Positions 21,236 through 33,800 of a DNA stretch of 64,000 bases are shown here, one piece after another. Every line of letters starts with the position of its first letter. Within the stretch, counting starts at the first letter, position 1. The position numbers and the translations under genes are program-made. The notes under the pieces are model-generated. The model ran no database searches, was not told where the DNA came from, and saw only the letters and a list, made by a program, of their open reading frames with translations. Origin of the DNA: Luidia sarsii (lineage: Eukaryota; Echinodermata; Asteroidea; Paxillosida; Luidiidae); NCBI GenBank assembly GCA_949987565.1, contig OX465102.1, positions 14,375,020 through 14,439,019 of the forward strand. The letters are read 5' to 3'.

Positions 21236-21355
21236 AGGGCAAAACTAGGCTGGTTCCCGTCCCCTACATGGTCTCCAGACGTCTCACGTCCTCCGAGGAG
21301 GACGTGAGACGTCTGGAGACCATGTAGGGGACGGGAACCAGCCTAGGGCAAAACT
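21236..21355. mobile_element. 98-bp near-perfect palindrome with 11-bp direct repeats
   Basis: Arms 21247-21294 and 21297-21344 are complementary at all 48 positions; only the central G/A pair (21295-21296) fails. The palindrome starts AGGCTGGTTCCCGTCCCC. It lies exactly between AGGGCAAAACT at 21236-21246 and the same 11 bases at 21345-21355. I infer a fold-back insertion with target duplication. It is about 515 bp upstream of the NDFIP-like start codon. Confidence 0.85.
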
Positions 21356-21389
21356 CACTGGCACCCATGCTGTGCCGAGAACCAGCGAA

Positions 21390-21665
21390 ATGTACTGTAC
21401 ATGTACAATGTACATGTACATGTACATGTACATGTACATGTACATGTACATGTACATGTACAGTATATGTACACATGTACATGTACATGTACATGTACAC
21501 ATGTACATGTACATGTACAATGTACAGTACATGTACATGCACATGTGTACAATGTACACACTGTCCATCTACTGTACATGTATTGTACATGTACATTTAC
21601 ATGTATTATAAACTGTACGTGTAGTTGTATACAGTAAAATGTACATGTACAGGTACATGTAGTAC
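21390..21665. repeat. ACATGT-type palindromic tract upstream of the NDFIP-like gene
   Basis: Mostly TACATG/ACATGT hexamers with TGTACA interruptions. The unit is its own reverse complement, so the whole tract can fold on itself. Open frames on both strands (Met-Tyr, Cys-Thr and His-Val repeats) are by-products. A shorter tract is at 58036-58135. Confidence 0.9.
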
Positions 21666-21859
21666 AAGTATCCGTATGATGATGTGGGGCATTATTTATT
21701 ATGAGCCGAAGTAAATAAAGTAGACGACAGGACCGCAACATAAACATGCGAAATCATCCAACTGTTATTCACCCCCACATCCCCCTTTAGCGGTATTAAC
21801 AGAATTGTAGACACACTTTTGCCCATTTTGTCATTTTACTAAACAGCTGTCACTTGAAA

Positions 21860-21886
21860 ATGGAACCTGCGCCTTCGTACGAGGAG
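21860..21886 (+). CDS. NDFIP-like exon 1 (coding part)
   Basis: Encodes MEPAPSYEE and ends on a strong donor, GTAAGT. An in-frame stop (TAA at 21797) lies upstream, so the ATG at 21860 is the first possible. Joined to exon 2 it gives APSYEEACREGEQ, similar to LPSYDEAERTK of NDFIP1. The 5' UTR is not defined. Confidence 0.6.
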
Positions 21887-24800
21887 GTAAGTTTCCGGGT
21901 GACGAGTGAGTATCGATTTGGTCAATTGGTGCTTTGGTGGTTAACATTTTCGTCAGAGTTACTTTGTCAGAGTCTCTACTCTTGGACTTTGAGAAATGAT
22001 CATGGTTTGGTTTCCTTCCTCCATGTTCCTACTAAGTACTAATGGTTTGACTAAGGCCTACAAATTAAAATAATCAGAGTGCTCTATGGTCAGGCGTGAT
22101 TGCTAGAATTTAGAAACAACTGGCCCCCGAAAATAATTAACATAGTGGCTTACTTAAGTTAGTGCCATTACCTTTTGTTAATTTTACTTTTTATTTAAGT
22201 GAACATTACCAACAATCCCAACATACTCTATGAAAATGTTGTATTTTGTGTTGGCTTAATCATGGCTTAAATGTAATATTTTATTATTAATTCGGCATTG
22301 CCGCACAGTGAAGTTGTAAGTGGTGTATTTCAATTCGTAAAAGTTTTTGCAATGACATTTTTGTCCCATCCCATTGGCCATACTAAATTGATTCTGCCCC
22401 ATTTTCACAAATGTACTACTACTATTACTAATCATACTAGTACTACTGAGTACTGACATCATACATTGTATCATTCGTAGTTCATATCATGTCCATACAT
22501 TCTTTTTATGTGGATCGGGAAAGATTTTGGCAAGTTTTTTAAAGTTTAATAGTTATAATACCCTCCCCAAAATGAGGGTGTTTTTTCCCCACAGATTTTC
22601 ACGGTGAGGGTATTAAACCATTCGCAGTGGCTGTTGTTACGGTAGTCGTCCATGTGGTTCCCTGACTTGATTGTATTACGTCAGGATGCTTAGCTCTTGG
22701 AACCAGACTATCAGCTAATAGACTGGTTCAACCAGCCTGCAATGCTGACGAAATACAATCAAGTCAGGGAACCACACGGACGACTGCCGTAACAACAGCC
22801 ACTGCGTAAACCAAAATCTTGCCACGGATCAACATTTAGGCTCCCAAGGGTTGCTGAACTTCAAGTTGCTTACAACTTCAAGTTCAACTTGTGTTTTCAA
22901 ATCACATTGATATGAGTGATATACAAAAATGTTGCAAACTGCTTACTGACTAAAATTACCAAAATGCAAATCTCAAAATTTAGTGGGCCCGACGTCTCGA
23001 TCCTAGCAGGACCTTTCTCAAAGGCAGAGTGAGTCTGCCTTTGAGAAAGGTCCTGCTAGGATCGAAACGTCAGGCTGATATTGATATTGATATGATTTTG
23101 CATTTAGGAGAATATTCTTTAACAAACGTTTGCTGTACACACATGATGTATAATTAATACTATGCTCAGTGCTTTGCACGATTGGTTTGTGAAACAAAAC
23201 CAGGCAGGATTCGAACCAGCGAATCCTGTTTTCTATTGCAGTTGTGTAGGGCAAACCATTGTTGAAATTCAACTCATGTCGTTCGCAAAGTTGCCACTAT
23301 AACCTGAGTGCCTGAAACATTTTTTAGAATAAGTTTAATGTCTAATTGCCGCTAGATTTCAAAGTTGCAATGCAGCTACTGCAGTAAATTAAAAAAATAG
23401 CTGTTGTGTGCTGAAAACTATCATGGTGTGGTCAGATTGTGTTACCTGATCACAAAAATTAGAAGTAAATGAAGCCAAAGAAAGTAATGACTTTGCAGAT
23501 TTCATAACAATGGCTGTGGACATTTTTTGGTTTGGTTTTGCCATGAGGCTTTTAACATTTGTAAATTTAATTTTTTTTTAAATTGTTTGTTTGATTTTCA
23601 TAAATTTCAGTAACAATCCCACAACCAAAGTCCATGGAAAATTATTAACGATCACCAGCAGTCACATAGAACACTGTGAACACTTCACACAATCTGCAAT
23701 TGTAGAATAATTCAGTTGTGTATGATTTTCCCAGTAATGTTTTTGTTTTCTGAATAGCAAAAATGCATTGAGCAGAGTGTCATCAGGTGAGAGTGTTCAC
23801 TTGATTTCCATCCCTTTTTTCACCCAGGATTCTGCTGAAATATGTTGTTTTAGAGTTGATGTGTTGTTGAACCCAGGCCTTTGGTTGGATGCCTTCTCCC
23901 CCCCCCCTCCTTACCCCTTCCCACTCAACAAAATTAAGTCAGCTATCTTTGCCGAGGTGGGGCTGGCTCCAGTCAAAAGTAACCATGTAACCATTAACCG
24001 TCACATTTCCTGGGACCAAGCCCTCCATCTTGATTCAGATGCAAGCAGCAATTTGGTGTAAACCTTCAGTGTGGAGGATCGCATGAAATGAATGCACCGT
24101 ACGCAGCAATCTTGTGGAGCCTGCTGTAGATTTCTCCAAACTCATCGTAACTTCGGGTCGATCGCAAGACAATGAGCGATGCATGGAAAGTTGGAAACCA
24201 TACAATTTACGATGGGTTTTCAGCCGTAGGCTAAGTTACGATGCGTCGTAAGGCTTTGTGAAATCCACCCCTGATCCCAGATGAAATAACTTCCTGTTTT
24301 CAAAAGAGTAATCGCGGCTGAAATTGTGTGCGTGTCAGCATTTGTCATCTCCTGATGACAGCCAGAGCATACTGGCCTAGAATGTTGAGTTATCACCGGG
24401 GCTTTTTTTACAGTTAACCACACCTCTTCTTTAATTAAGAGACCTTTATACATGGTGTCACCGCAAACCCTCCTATAATATTGTCTGGATTTTGATTCGC
24501 AGGCGTGCCGTGAGGGCGAGCAGCGACTCCAACATGTGACCCTGGCCTTGATGGTTCCGCCTCCCTCACCGGCTAATACCCAACCGGGCACGCCAACCCA
24601 CAAAGGTACGCCCCGCTTGCAGTTGTCTACAATCCTCCCGACACCCAAAGCTTGTAGCCTGTTGTGGGCCCTGCAGAAGGAGTAGGGTTTGAGAGGGTTG
24701 TGAATATATGCTAGAGTTCTACGGACTGTACATAGGTTTATGAAGCTAAAAGGTGTGCTCACAATTTTCCGCCCCCAAAATAGACAGCATTCACGTGCAA

Positions 24801-27800
24801 TATTGCTGACGTTGAACTCGGTCTTCGTCTAAAATCTTATGTATTGGTGTGTTGGAAAACCTCACAAAATGATTTGCTGCACGCAATTAGGAAAGAGCTG
24901 AGCTACCTGCCTCTTGCAGCAGTGAGCGCAGTTGCTTCACACCGTTGCTTCACCACTGACTGATGACATCACTATAGAGCAGTTTCCACCAGACCAAATA
25001 ATAAACGGGATTTTTGGGATTGCGATTTGAATCGCGATTCAAACTCCACTTGTTGTGCATGTGTGTACACACTAAATGCAATTATAAGTGGGATCTGATT
25101 CGCAATTCGGACTCCACTAAGAGTGAGACTTTTTCAAGTAATCGCATTTATTTGCGACGCAGTGTGTGTGGCAACGCTCCACTGAATCACACCGTTTTTT
25201 AAAATCCCACAAACAATGCACCGCTCACGCTCTGATTGACAGGAAGTGCCGTGCTTGTTTATGAATACGTCTCCCTGTGTGGGCCACCCTGAAGCACAAA
25301 CTCACCATTTGACCACAACTGTTAACCACAATCGGCTCGCGATTTTTTGCGACGCAATTTTTTTGCCTGTGTGGACACGACCCAAAAAACCCTCGTTTTT
25401 TTTATCGCAATTATAATCGCGATTATTTTAGTAGTGGGAATGGCCCTAGTAAGACTATTGATACATTTGAAGCTATCCGATCTCAACATACTCTATGAAA
25501 ATGTATCAATAGTATCAATAGTCTTAAAGTATCAAAAGTCTAACTAGGGCCGTTCCCACTACAAAAAATAAAAAATGAATCGCGATTTTTTGCGACGCAA
25601 TTTTTTTGCCTGTGTGGACACGACCCAAAAAACCCTCGTTTTTTTTATCGCAATTATAATCGCGATTATTTTAGTAGTGGGAATGGCCCTAGTAAGACTA
25701 TTGATACATTTGAAGCTATCCGATCTCAACATACTCTATGAAAATGTATCAATAGTATCAATAGTCTTAAAGTATCAAAAGTCTAACTAGGGCCGTTCCC
25801 ACTACAAAAAATAAAAAATGAATCGCGATTTGAAAAATGGGTGTTTTTTTGGTCATGTTCACACAGGCCATGTGTGTGAGATTCTCCATTGTAATTGTAA
25901 GCTTTGCAGATCATCAGTGTGTATGATGAGGTCAGTGCTGACTGAGCTACCTGCCTTGTGAGGCGAAAAACTCAGCTGTTTTTGTCACCGGCTTTCAATC
26001 GTGCACTCCCATCTCTCTTCCCGATGGCAGATGAGGAGATTCCCCAGGAGGAGCCACCACCCTACGAGGAGGTGGACGAGACCAAGAAGCCCCTGGACAA
26101 CTCCTCGGAGCAGAGCTGGTCACAGCCTACCCTGGAGGACAAACTGGTCCAAGCGGGACTGCTCAGCGTAAGACTGAACTTCAGTGTCATTTACCCCTCA
26201 AATTATCCTCAATTACTTACCCAGGCCCCAAGCCCAAAACTCCAACTCCTGATCCCTTTACCTCTAATCTTGAACCCCCCTTACCCCTATCCCTTTTATC
26301 CCTTATCCCCTAACTCTTAATCCCTAAACCTCTAACTCCTAATCCCTACCCATTGTCCCTACCCCCTGACCTCTTTACCTGTAACCCCAACCTCTAACCC
26401 AAAGACTCAACCCCTAACCCCAAGTGAATAACCCATTCACCAAACACCTTGTAACAATCTCTAACCCCTAATCCTTCCCTCTATCCCTATAGACCTTTTT
26501 CAAGTGACGTCATGTTGGACCGCCTTACAATGGCAGCGCACAGTGCAAACATCAGTTGTACCATATGGTTGTGTGTACACTTTCCGTAAAAAGCGGTCCA
26601 ACGTGGCGGCACTTTATGTTTTACATGTTTTGGTCACGTGGGTGAAAAAGGTCTATACCCCAACCTGAAACTCATTCCCTCTAACCCATTGCCCCTAACC
26701 TCAACTGACACTGGCCTGTCTCAAAACCTCATCCTAGAGACAGACTCAGGGTTTTGCGTTTCCTTTCTCTTACATCCATTTTTAGAGTAAAAAAGTCATT
26801 AATTCAAAGCAGCTTTCCCCTCTCTCAAAATCAAGTGGTGTGCTATGTCACAATTGCCAGTAAAGATATGATGTGATTGTTAAGTACACAATATGCATGA
26901 TGTGCTGTGGTCAATTGCCTTGATGTAAAAGAGTTTCAGAATCATGTGAGTTTATTACTCCTAGTAACTGGCTCTTTTTCCAGAGCTACACACTCCTTCT
27001 CAAAGAGATTTACACGGTGTCACCGCAAAACATCCACTTTAGGTTACCACTGATGAACACGGGTTACCAGATCACTCACAGCAAAAGTCCATGTTACCAA
27101 TAAGTCAGTGGATTACATCCATAATTGTTACAATATTAATTTACTCTTTCCTTTTTTATCATTAGGAAGATGATTTGAAGGAGAATTCTGGCTCCATGCT
27201 TGGCGGAGACCTGATGTTCATTGTTGCCTTTTTCAGTAAGTTGGTTTAAAACAAACCAATTACGAGGGCCTGACGTTTCGATCCCTGGAGGACCTCTCGC
27301 CGTCTTTGAGAATGGTCCTGCTGAGATCATATCATCAGGCCCTCTTGATTGTTGTGATTTGCCTTATTTGGGTCATTCCGGTCTGTAAGCAAATAAGTAA
27401 TTCCCCCAACGGACCCTAACCCCACAAATTCCAACACCAGGTTTTGTTGGATTTTGTTAGGTTAGGTACCATAAGGATAGCATACTGTTGCTGAAATTGG
27501 TTGGATTTTGTTGGATTAAGGACCTATGGCCCAGGGAGACACTGTTGGGTTTTGTTTCAGTTTCAGTACCAATGGCCACACACTCCAACACCTGACCAAA
27601 TAATGACCAAGAGCTCGCGGGTAAACTCACCCACGAAAGCAGTGTCAGTGCAACTGCCACACATTCCAACACCTGACCAGAACATGCCATAGCAGACACA
27701 TTAGGGCCGTTCCCACTACACCAAATAAATGCGAGTATTTGGATTGCAATTTGAATCGCGATTCAAACTCCACTTTTTTTCGCATGTGGGGACACAATAA

Positions 27801-30800
27801 ACGCGATTATTAGCTGGATTTTAATCGTGATTCGGACTCCACTAAAAGTGAGATTTTTTCAAATATTTATTTGCGACGCGATGTGTGTGGGAACGCTCCG
27901 CTCAAATTACACCGTTTTTTTTTTAAGCCCACGATGCATTGCGCAAGCATGGCATCATGATACGTTGTGCGAGGTTGCTTGGCCGTTGCTATGGTGGGCG
28001 TGGCGTACTTATCAGTGTATTGATGTGACTCTCGATCTTCTATGACTGGAATACAAGTCTGTCTATAATTTTTACTCGTCCTCTTTTGTCGTTTCATCTT
28101 CAGTTGCATTCTTGTTCAACTGGATTGGTTTCCTCTTTGCCTACTGTCTGAGTGCAAGTGTGGCTGGCCGCTACGGAGCACTGTCAGGCTTTGGAGCCTC
28201 CATGGTCAAGTGGACACTCATAGCAATGGTGAGACACTCTATGGGTCGCTGGTTCAAATCCTCTCCGAGCCTCCCGTGTTTTCAGGCGGTCTGTTGGGCA
28301 GGCAGTCGACCAAAGCGCAATACAATGCTAACTTCACTTAGTGATAATTTGATCTCAGGAATGGGCAAGTGGTAAATAAAGTCATAACCTCTTTAAAAAT
28401 GGCATTTTTTTTTCTCATAGAATATCATATTGAAGTTAATACAAAAAACTGTTGCAAACTGCTCACTGACTAAAATGACCTGCAACACATAAATCTCAAA
28501 AGTAAGAGGGCCTGACGTTTCACCCTTTTCTTTCAATCCCTCTTTTCTTTCATCTTCCCTGTTCCTTTCCCCCTTCGATCCTCCCCACCCCTTTGTTTGT
28601 TTACCCCATTTTATCTCCTCTCCCTTGGTGTGTACATCTGCATCCCACTCCCTTCCCTTTTGTCCTCCCTCTGTCATGTGTGTCAGGGCTTTCCTTCCCC
28701 TGACTGTCTGTGTATGTCCTTGTCACTCTAGTCTGCCTTTGAGAAAGGTCCTGCTTGGATCAAAATATCAGGCTCGCTAACTTTTGAGAATATCATGTTG
28801 GCAACTGAGAAAAAGATTTTAGAAACCTTATTTTGGGCCAAATGTGCACATTTTGACTGGTCTTGCTATTTCAGAAATGCCAAAATATAAGGCCAAATGT
28901 ATGAGTTTTTCTTTCTAGCTTGTCAAATGTTGCTGGTGATCAAATTTATTTCAATGTACTTACAATGTACTTCTAGAGGTCACAGGAGTAATTTTTCTGT
29001 AAAAAAATTTGGGCGATCCAATTTCGATCCGATTGCGCGACCACTGTTTACATGCCATCGCGTGACTCATAGTTGGTATTTTTTCATCTCATTTGGCACT
29101 GAGCAGCAATGGAAATGTACAGAGAAGAATGTGGACAATTTGATGGTCTTCTTTGCTCATTTCCACTCCTGTTCTGCACCAAATGAGATGCAAAAATAAC
29201 CACTATAATAAGTTACGTGATGCCATGTAAACATTGGTCATACCATGGGTGTATATTGGACAGGTCTGGCTGTGTCCAAAATGTCAAAGATTGGGCTAAA
29301 AATCTGAGGTTTTTTTTGTCTTCTCTGCTCTGTTTTCAGTATTCTGACTGTTGCAGTTTGTATCTGAGAGAAGCTACCTGCCTGCTGATTGCCCTAACTC
29401 TTTGCGGTAAGTTCACAATGGCCTGAAGGGTCCATGGAATGGGTATGTATACATAAAGAGTGTGTGGTCTTGCTGTGTGTGCATACAAGACATTCTATTG
29501 TCACCAGAGACATTAATACATCAATGTGACCCGCTCAGACGCTTCTCAGCATTTCCCATTGTGCTCCAGCGGCGCAAAAGGTCAAAATTTGACCTCGGGG
29601 ATAATTTTTTGGATTTTGCCGGATTGAATTTAGGAACATTGAATTATTACTTTCGTAAAAAGCCTGACCTAAAAATACTATGCAAACATGGTAACAATTC
29701 ACTCCAAAGACATGGTTTAATTCCATCACTGTAATCATACAATTAATAGCATGGAGACGGACAACAGAGGGCGCCAGAGTGCAAGTTTATGGAAGCTGCC
29801 ATTTTGGTAAAAGAAAAAAAATTGTGAAACTTTAAGTCTCCATGACAGCATACACAAATTATGTCACGTGTACAAACACATCAGTGTGGTTCCCTGTCAG
29901 TAGGCCATATGCCGCGTTCCAATCGCGTCGTGATTACCGTGTTCATGAGGCGTTCCAATCGTCTGGTAACTCGTGATCACCAGTCGTGAACAGGAGGCAG
30001 AAATCTTCCCTCCAGTTCACGACTAGACGAAAAATGGGGTCAACTTGGGTCAGGAGGTCAAAGCCAAAGGGCAAATTTTTTTTACCAACGTCAATGCATG
30101 CAAGGTTAGGTTATAAGATTACGATACCTTCTGCAGTGACTCCAGGAACAACAAGGTGAATTTACCATGAATTTACTACGCTGTTCTACACGCACATGAC
30201 AGGACTAAAATAGTTTCCATTAGCTGGAAGTCGTTAGCATATGAGTTGTCCGTCTCCAAGCCGCGTACATTTGTTAAAACCATGATAATTATTATGTGAA
30301 AACCAACTCTTCAGTCTTTGCGCTTGGACAATGTGCATGCGTGTGCGCATGCGTGTTGGTGAGTAGCATTGGAATGCAGCCCACTCGTGAACTGGGAAAC
30401 ACCGGTTGTAAACACGATAAACACGACGTGATTGGAACGTAGCATAAGTCAGCAGTTGGCTCTGTAAAATGTGTCTGCTGCCCTCTTTAGTTCAGTTGGG
30501 TCACTTGGGTGTATCCTATGTACATGTAAATTGGATGGAGTGCCTTCAATCAACTCAAGATGGGTACATTAGCTCACCAGGGTCAGCCATAGCCTTGCTT
30601 AAACAATGTATCTTTACTCCCTTGCCAATATGGACGTGTGGTCAGTAGGGGTTAGCCCTTTTTGCAAAGCTGATTAAAATGCTCATTGGTTATACTGTTG
30701 GCCATAATGTACGAAACATGCCTTGTTCAGTACTATGTACAACATTTCTTAGTTGCTATAGAGATACTGGAAATTGTACATTAATTCGTAATCTGCCAGA

Positions 30801-33800
30801 ATCATTTCAATGATTGTTTTGATGACTGATTACTTTTCATACTGTTTTTGTGTCTGTAATTGATTTCCAGCAAAAAAACCCAGCTCCATCCAATTTAGCA
30901 ATTAAAGCCTCCAATCTAGCAATGGACTCCCAGATTGTCTTTACTGGCATTCATTGCAGAATATATCAAATGGATGGCCTCCAAAGATTCACCATTCATG
31001 GTGATGGTGTACATTACATCGATATCCAGCAGGGCAGTGGTGTGCACCTCTGTTAAATGAGTCTGCTGCCCTCTATAGAATATGTCTTGCCAGGCTGAGC
31101 TGACTTCACACGGAGCACTCACTGCCTTCAACTTTGAATTATTGGCTCTTCTCTCAGCCACACTCGTTCTAAAATCTCAATAGAGGTTATGCCTGTGAGC
31201 TTGTCGGTGCAAACCTCTTGCATTGTGAACCCACTGTGCAAACCTCAAACCTCAAATCTCATCCGGAGTTAATGGCTCTTCTCAGAGCCACACTCGCTCA
31301 CACTAGATTATGCACATTGTGTCACGGCAAACATCTCATACATACATTATGAACCCACCATGCAAACCTCAAATCTCATCTGGAGTTACCAGCTCTTCTC
31401 AGAGCCTTAGTCACTCACATGAAGAGATAATAGATGCACATGGTCACTGCAAACTTCTGTCTTAAATCATGAACCCACCGTGCAAACCTTCAAAATCTCG
31501 TCTGGAGTTACCGGCTCTTCTCAGAACAACACTCACTCTCGAAGACGATCATACACGTGATGTCAACACAAACATTCAAGATGATGAAAATATCTTAAAA
31601 TTGAAAAAGATGAAAATTGAAAAGATGGAAATATCTTAAAATTTAGTGGGCCTGACGTTTCGATCCTAGCAGGACCTTTCTCAAAGGCAGAGTGACAAGG
31701 ACAAAACTGCGTGGGCCTCCCACAAGGACACACCCACCATTTGACCACAACTGCTAACTGCAAACGGCTTGCGATTTTTTGCGACACAATTTTTCGGCCT
31801 GTGTGGACACGACAAAAAAACAAACCGGTTTTTGAATCCAGATTATTTTCGTAGTGGGAACAGCCCTAATGTAACCTTTGACAGTAGAAGTATAAGAGTG
31901 CATGAGGTAGATGGCTTATTTATCTCAATCCTATCAGACTTGCGTATATATATGGTATGCCAAGTGTGTTGATGTCAGATCCTCAAGGCCTCAATGGAGT
32001 GTTTCTGTATATAGACTACAGTGTGCCAAAGGTTACATCCAAGGCTTATTGCTCATCCTTTTTTCTTGGAACAATTTTGGCCACCTGATATTTTCCTCGA
32101 GGGAAAAAAAAAAAACCAAAGGGCTTAGTTCTAGTGAATGATTTTTTTCTGTAAAGATTAGTTGATACTTTCCTCTTTCCTCTTTGTCCTTTGTTTCTCA
32201 TCCGTGTCCTATTCACTCTCTCCCCCCTTCCTTCGTGTACATGTCTCTGTTTCGTCCTTGTCACTCTGCCTTGGAGAAAGGTCCTGCTAGGATCGAAAAG
32301 TCAGGCCCACTAAATTTTGGGACTTCATGAAAATTGTGGATTTGAGTAAACTGCAGCATGAAATTTCAAAACTATTTTTTTTTTCTTGGCTGGGGGTGTT
32401 CTAAACGAGCTGAAGCCTCTTGAACAATTTGATTATAGGACCGTTCCCACTACGAAAATAATCGCATTTTGAATCGCGATTCAAAAACCTTTTTTTTTTG
32501 GTCGTGTTCACACAGGCCAAATAATCGCGTCGCAAATAAACGCGAGCCGATTGCGGTTAGCATGTGGTCGCACTGCGCAAGCGGGAATGGCGGGACTCGC
32601 TGACGAAAGTAAACAAACCATGTGCTGCACTTCCTGGCAGTAAGCTGCTGGCTGGAAATGCCATGCTTGCGCAATGCATCGTGGGCATAAAAAAAACCTG
32701 GTGCGATTTGAGCGGGGCGTTCCCACACTCATCGCGTCGCAAATAAACGCGAGTATTTGAAAAACTCTCACTTTTAGTGGTGTCCGAATCGCGACTCAAA
32801 TCCCACTAATAATTGCGTTTATTGTGTCCCCACACGCAAAAAGAGTGGAGTTTGAATCGCGATTCAAATCGTGATCCAAATAATCGCGTTTATTTGGTGT
32901 AGTGAGAACGGCCCTCATGATAAGTGATTGCTCAACGGAAATAATTCACTGCAGCAGTGGTTCACTGTGGCTGCCTGAAAAACATTCCAGCGGGGATAAT
33001 CCCGCGGCAGTGTCATGGCAGCTTTGGCCTGACTGTGAAGCATCTAATGGCCCAGCGGCTAATTGATGGCCAATCACCAGGAGACCAGCCTTTGCTTTGC
33101 AAGGGAAGAACTTGAAGCTTCCCACCACTCATCTGAGTTATCTGACTTATCTCCTATCCAAACATTCCCAGGGACTGACAGAGGGCTGTCCGCTTATCAG
33201 CCTTTTTTTTTTAGATAGCCAATATATTAAGAAACCATAAGTAGTGTGTGATCAGAAGAGTTGTGGGAGAGGGGTGGGAGATGGAGAGAGGGAGAGAGGG
33301 GGATGATAGAATCCTCATGTTGAAATCTGACGGTCTGGGATGCTGTGCTTCTCGAGAAATCCTCACACAAACATCGACAAATACATGTAGTTCACTCGCG
33401 AGTAATAAACTATTCCTTACACTACTGAATGGTGCAAAAACCGTGGCAGGTTTGTGCCGGTTTGTTGCCTCTCAAACCTTCGCAAGATTTCTTTTTTTGA
33501 ATTTTTAACCTTTTGACCTTTACCAATGTTGTATAGGGCCTCTTGCTGCTTTCGGAAACATTTTCATATTATTCTCGTTTTTGTTTAACCCATATCTGCC
33601 TGACTGGTCGCAGCACATAAACAGTGTTCCTGCCTAAGCCCCTATCACACTGAAAAAAAACCAACCCCCATGCATTGCAAGAGAAAATTGTCAATGACAG
33701 CTTTTACAAAACATAAAACCCAAACAAACTATACACCACTGGAAAGTGTATGAAATTTACTTTATTATGATACAAGAAACTCCAAAATATCATATAACCA

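Noticed and set aside
25347..25790. Two identical 66-codon hydrophobic frames (possible small membrane protein)
   Set aside because: Both lie in the tandemly duplicated MITE-C end and use AT-rich element sequence; no sign of selection.
26210..26720. Interstitial telomere array
   Set aside because: CCCTAA-like motifs are too irregular (CCTCTAACTCC, CCCTACCCATT); more likely C-rich low complexity.
27703..31867. Exons 5 and 6 of the NDFIP-like gene carried within a split MITE-C
   Set aside because: The left half (27703) and right half (31867) are in compatible orientation, but the exons are ancestral to the gene and several unrelated elements lie between. Two separate truncated copies are the simpler reading.
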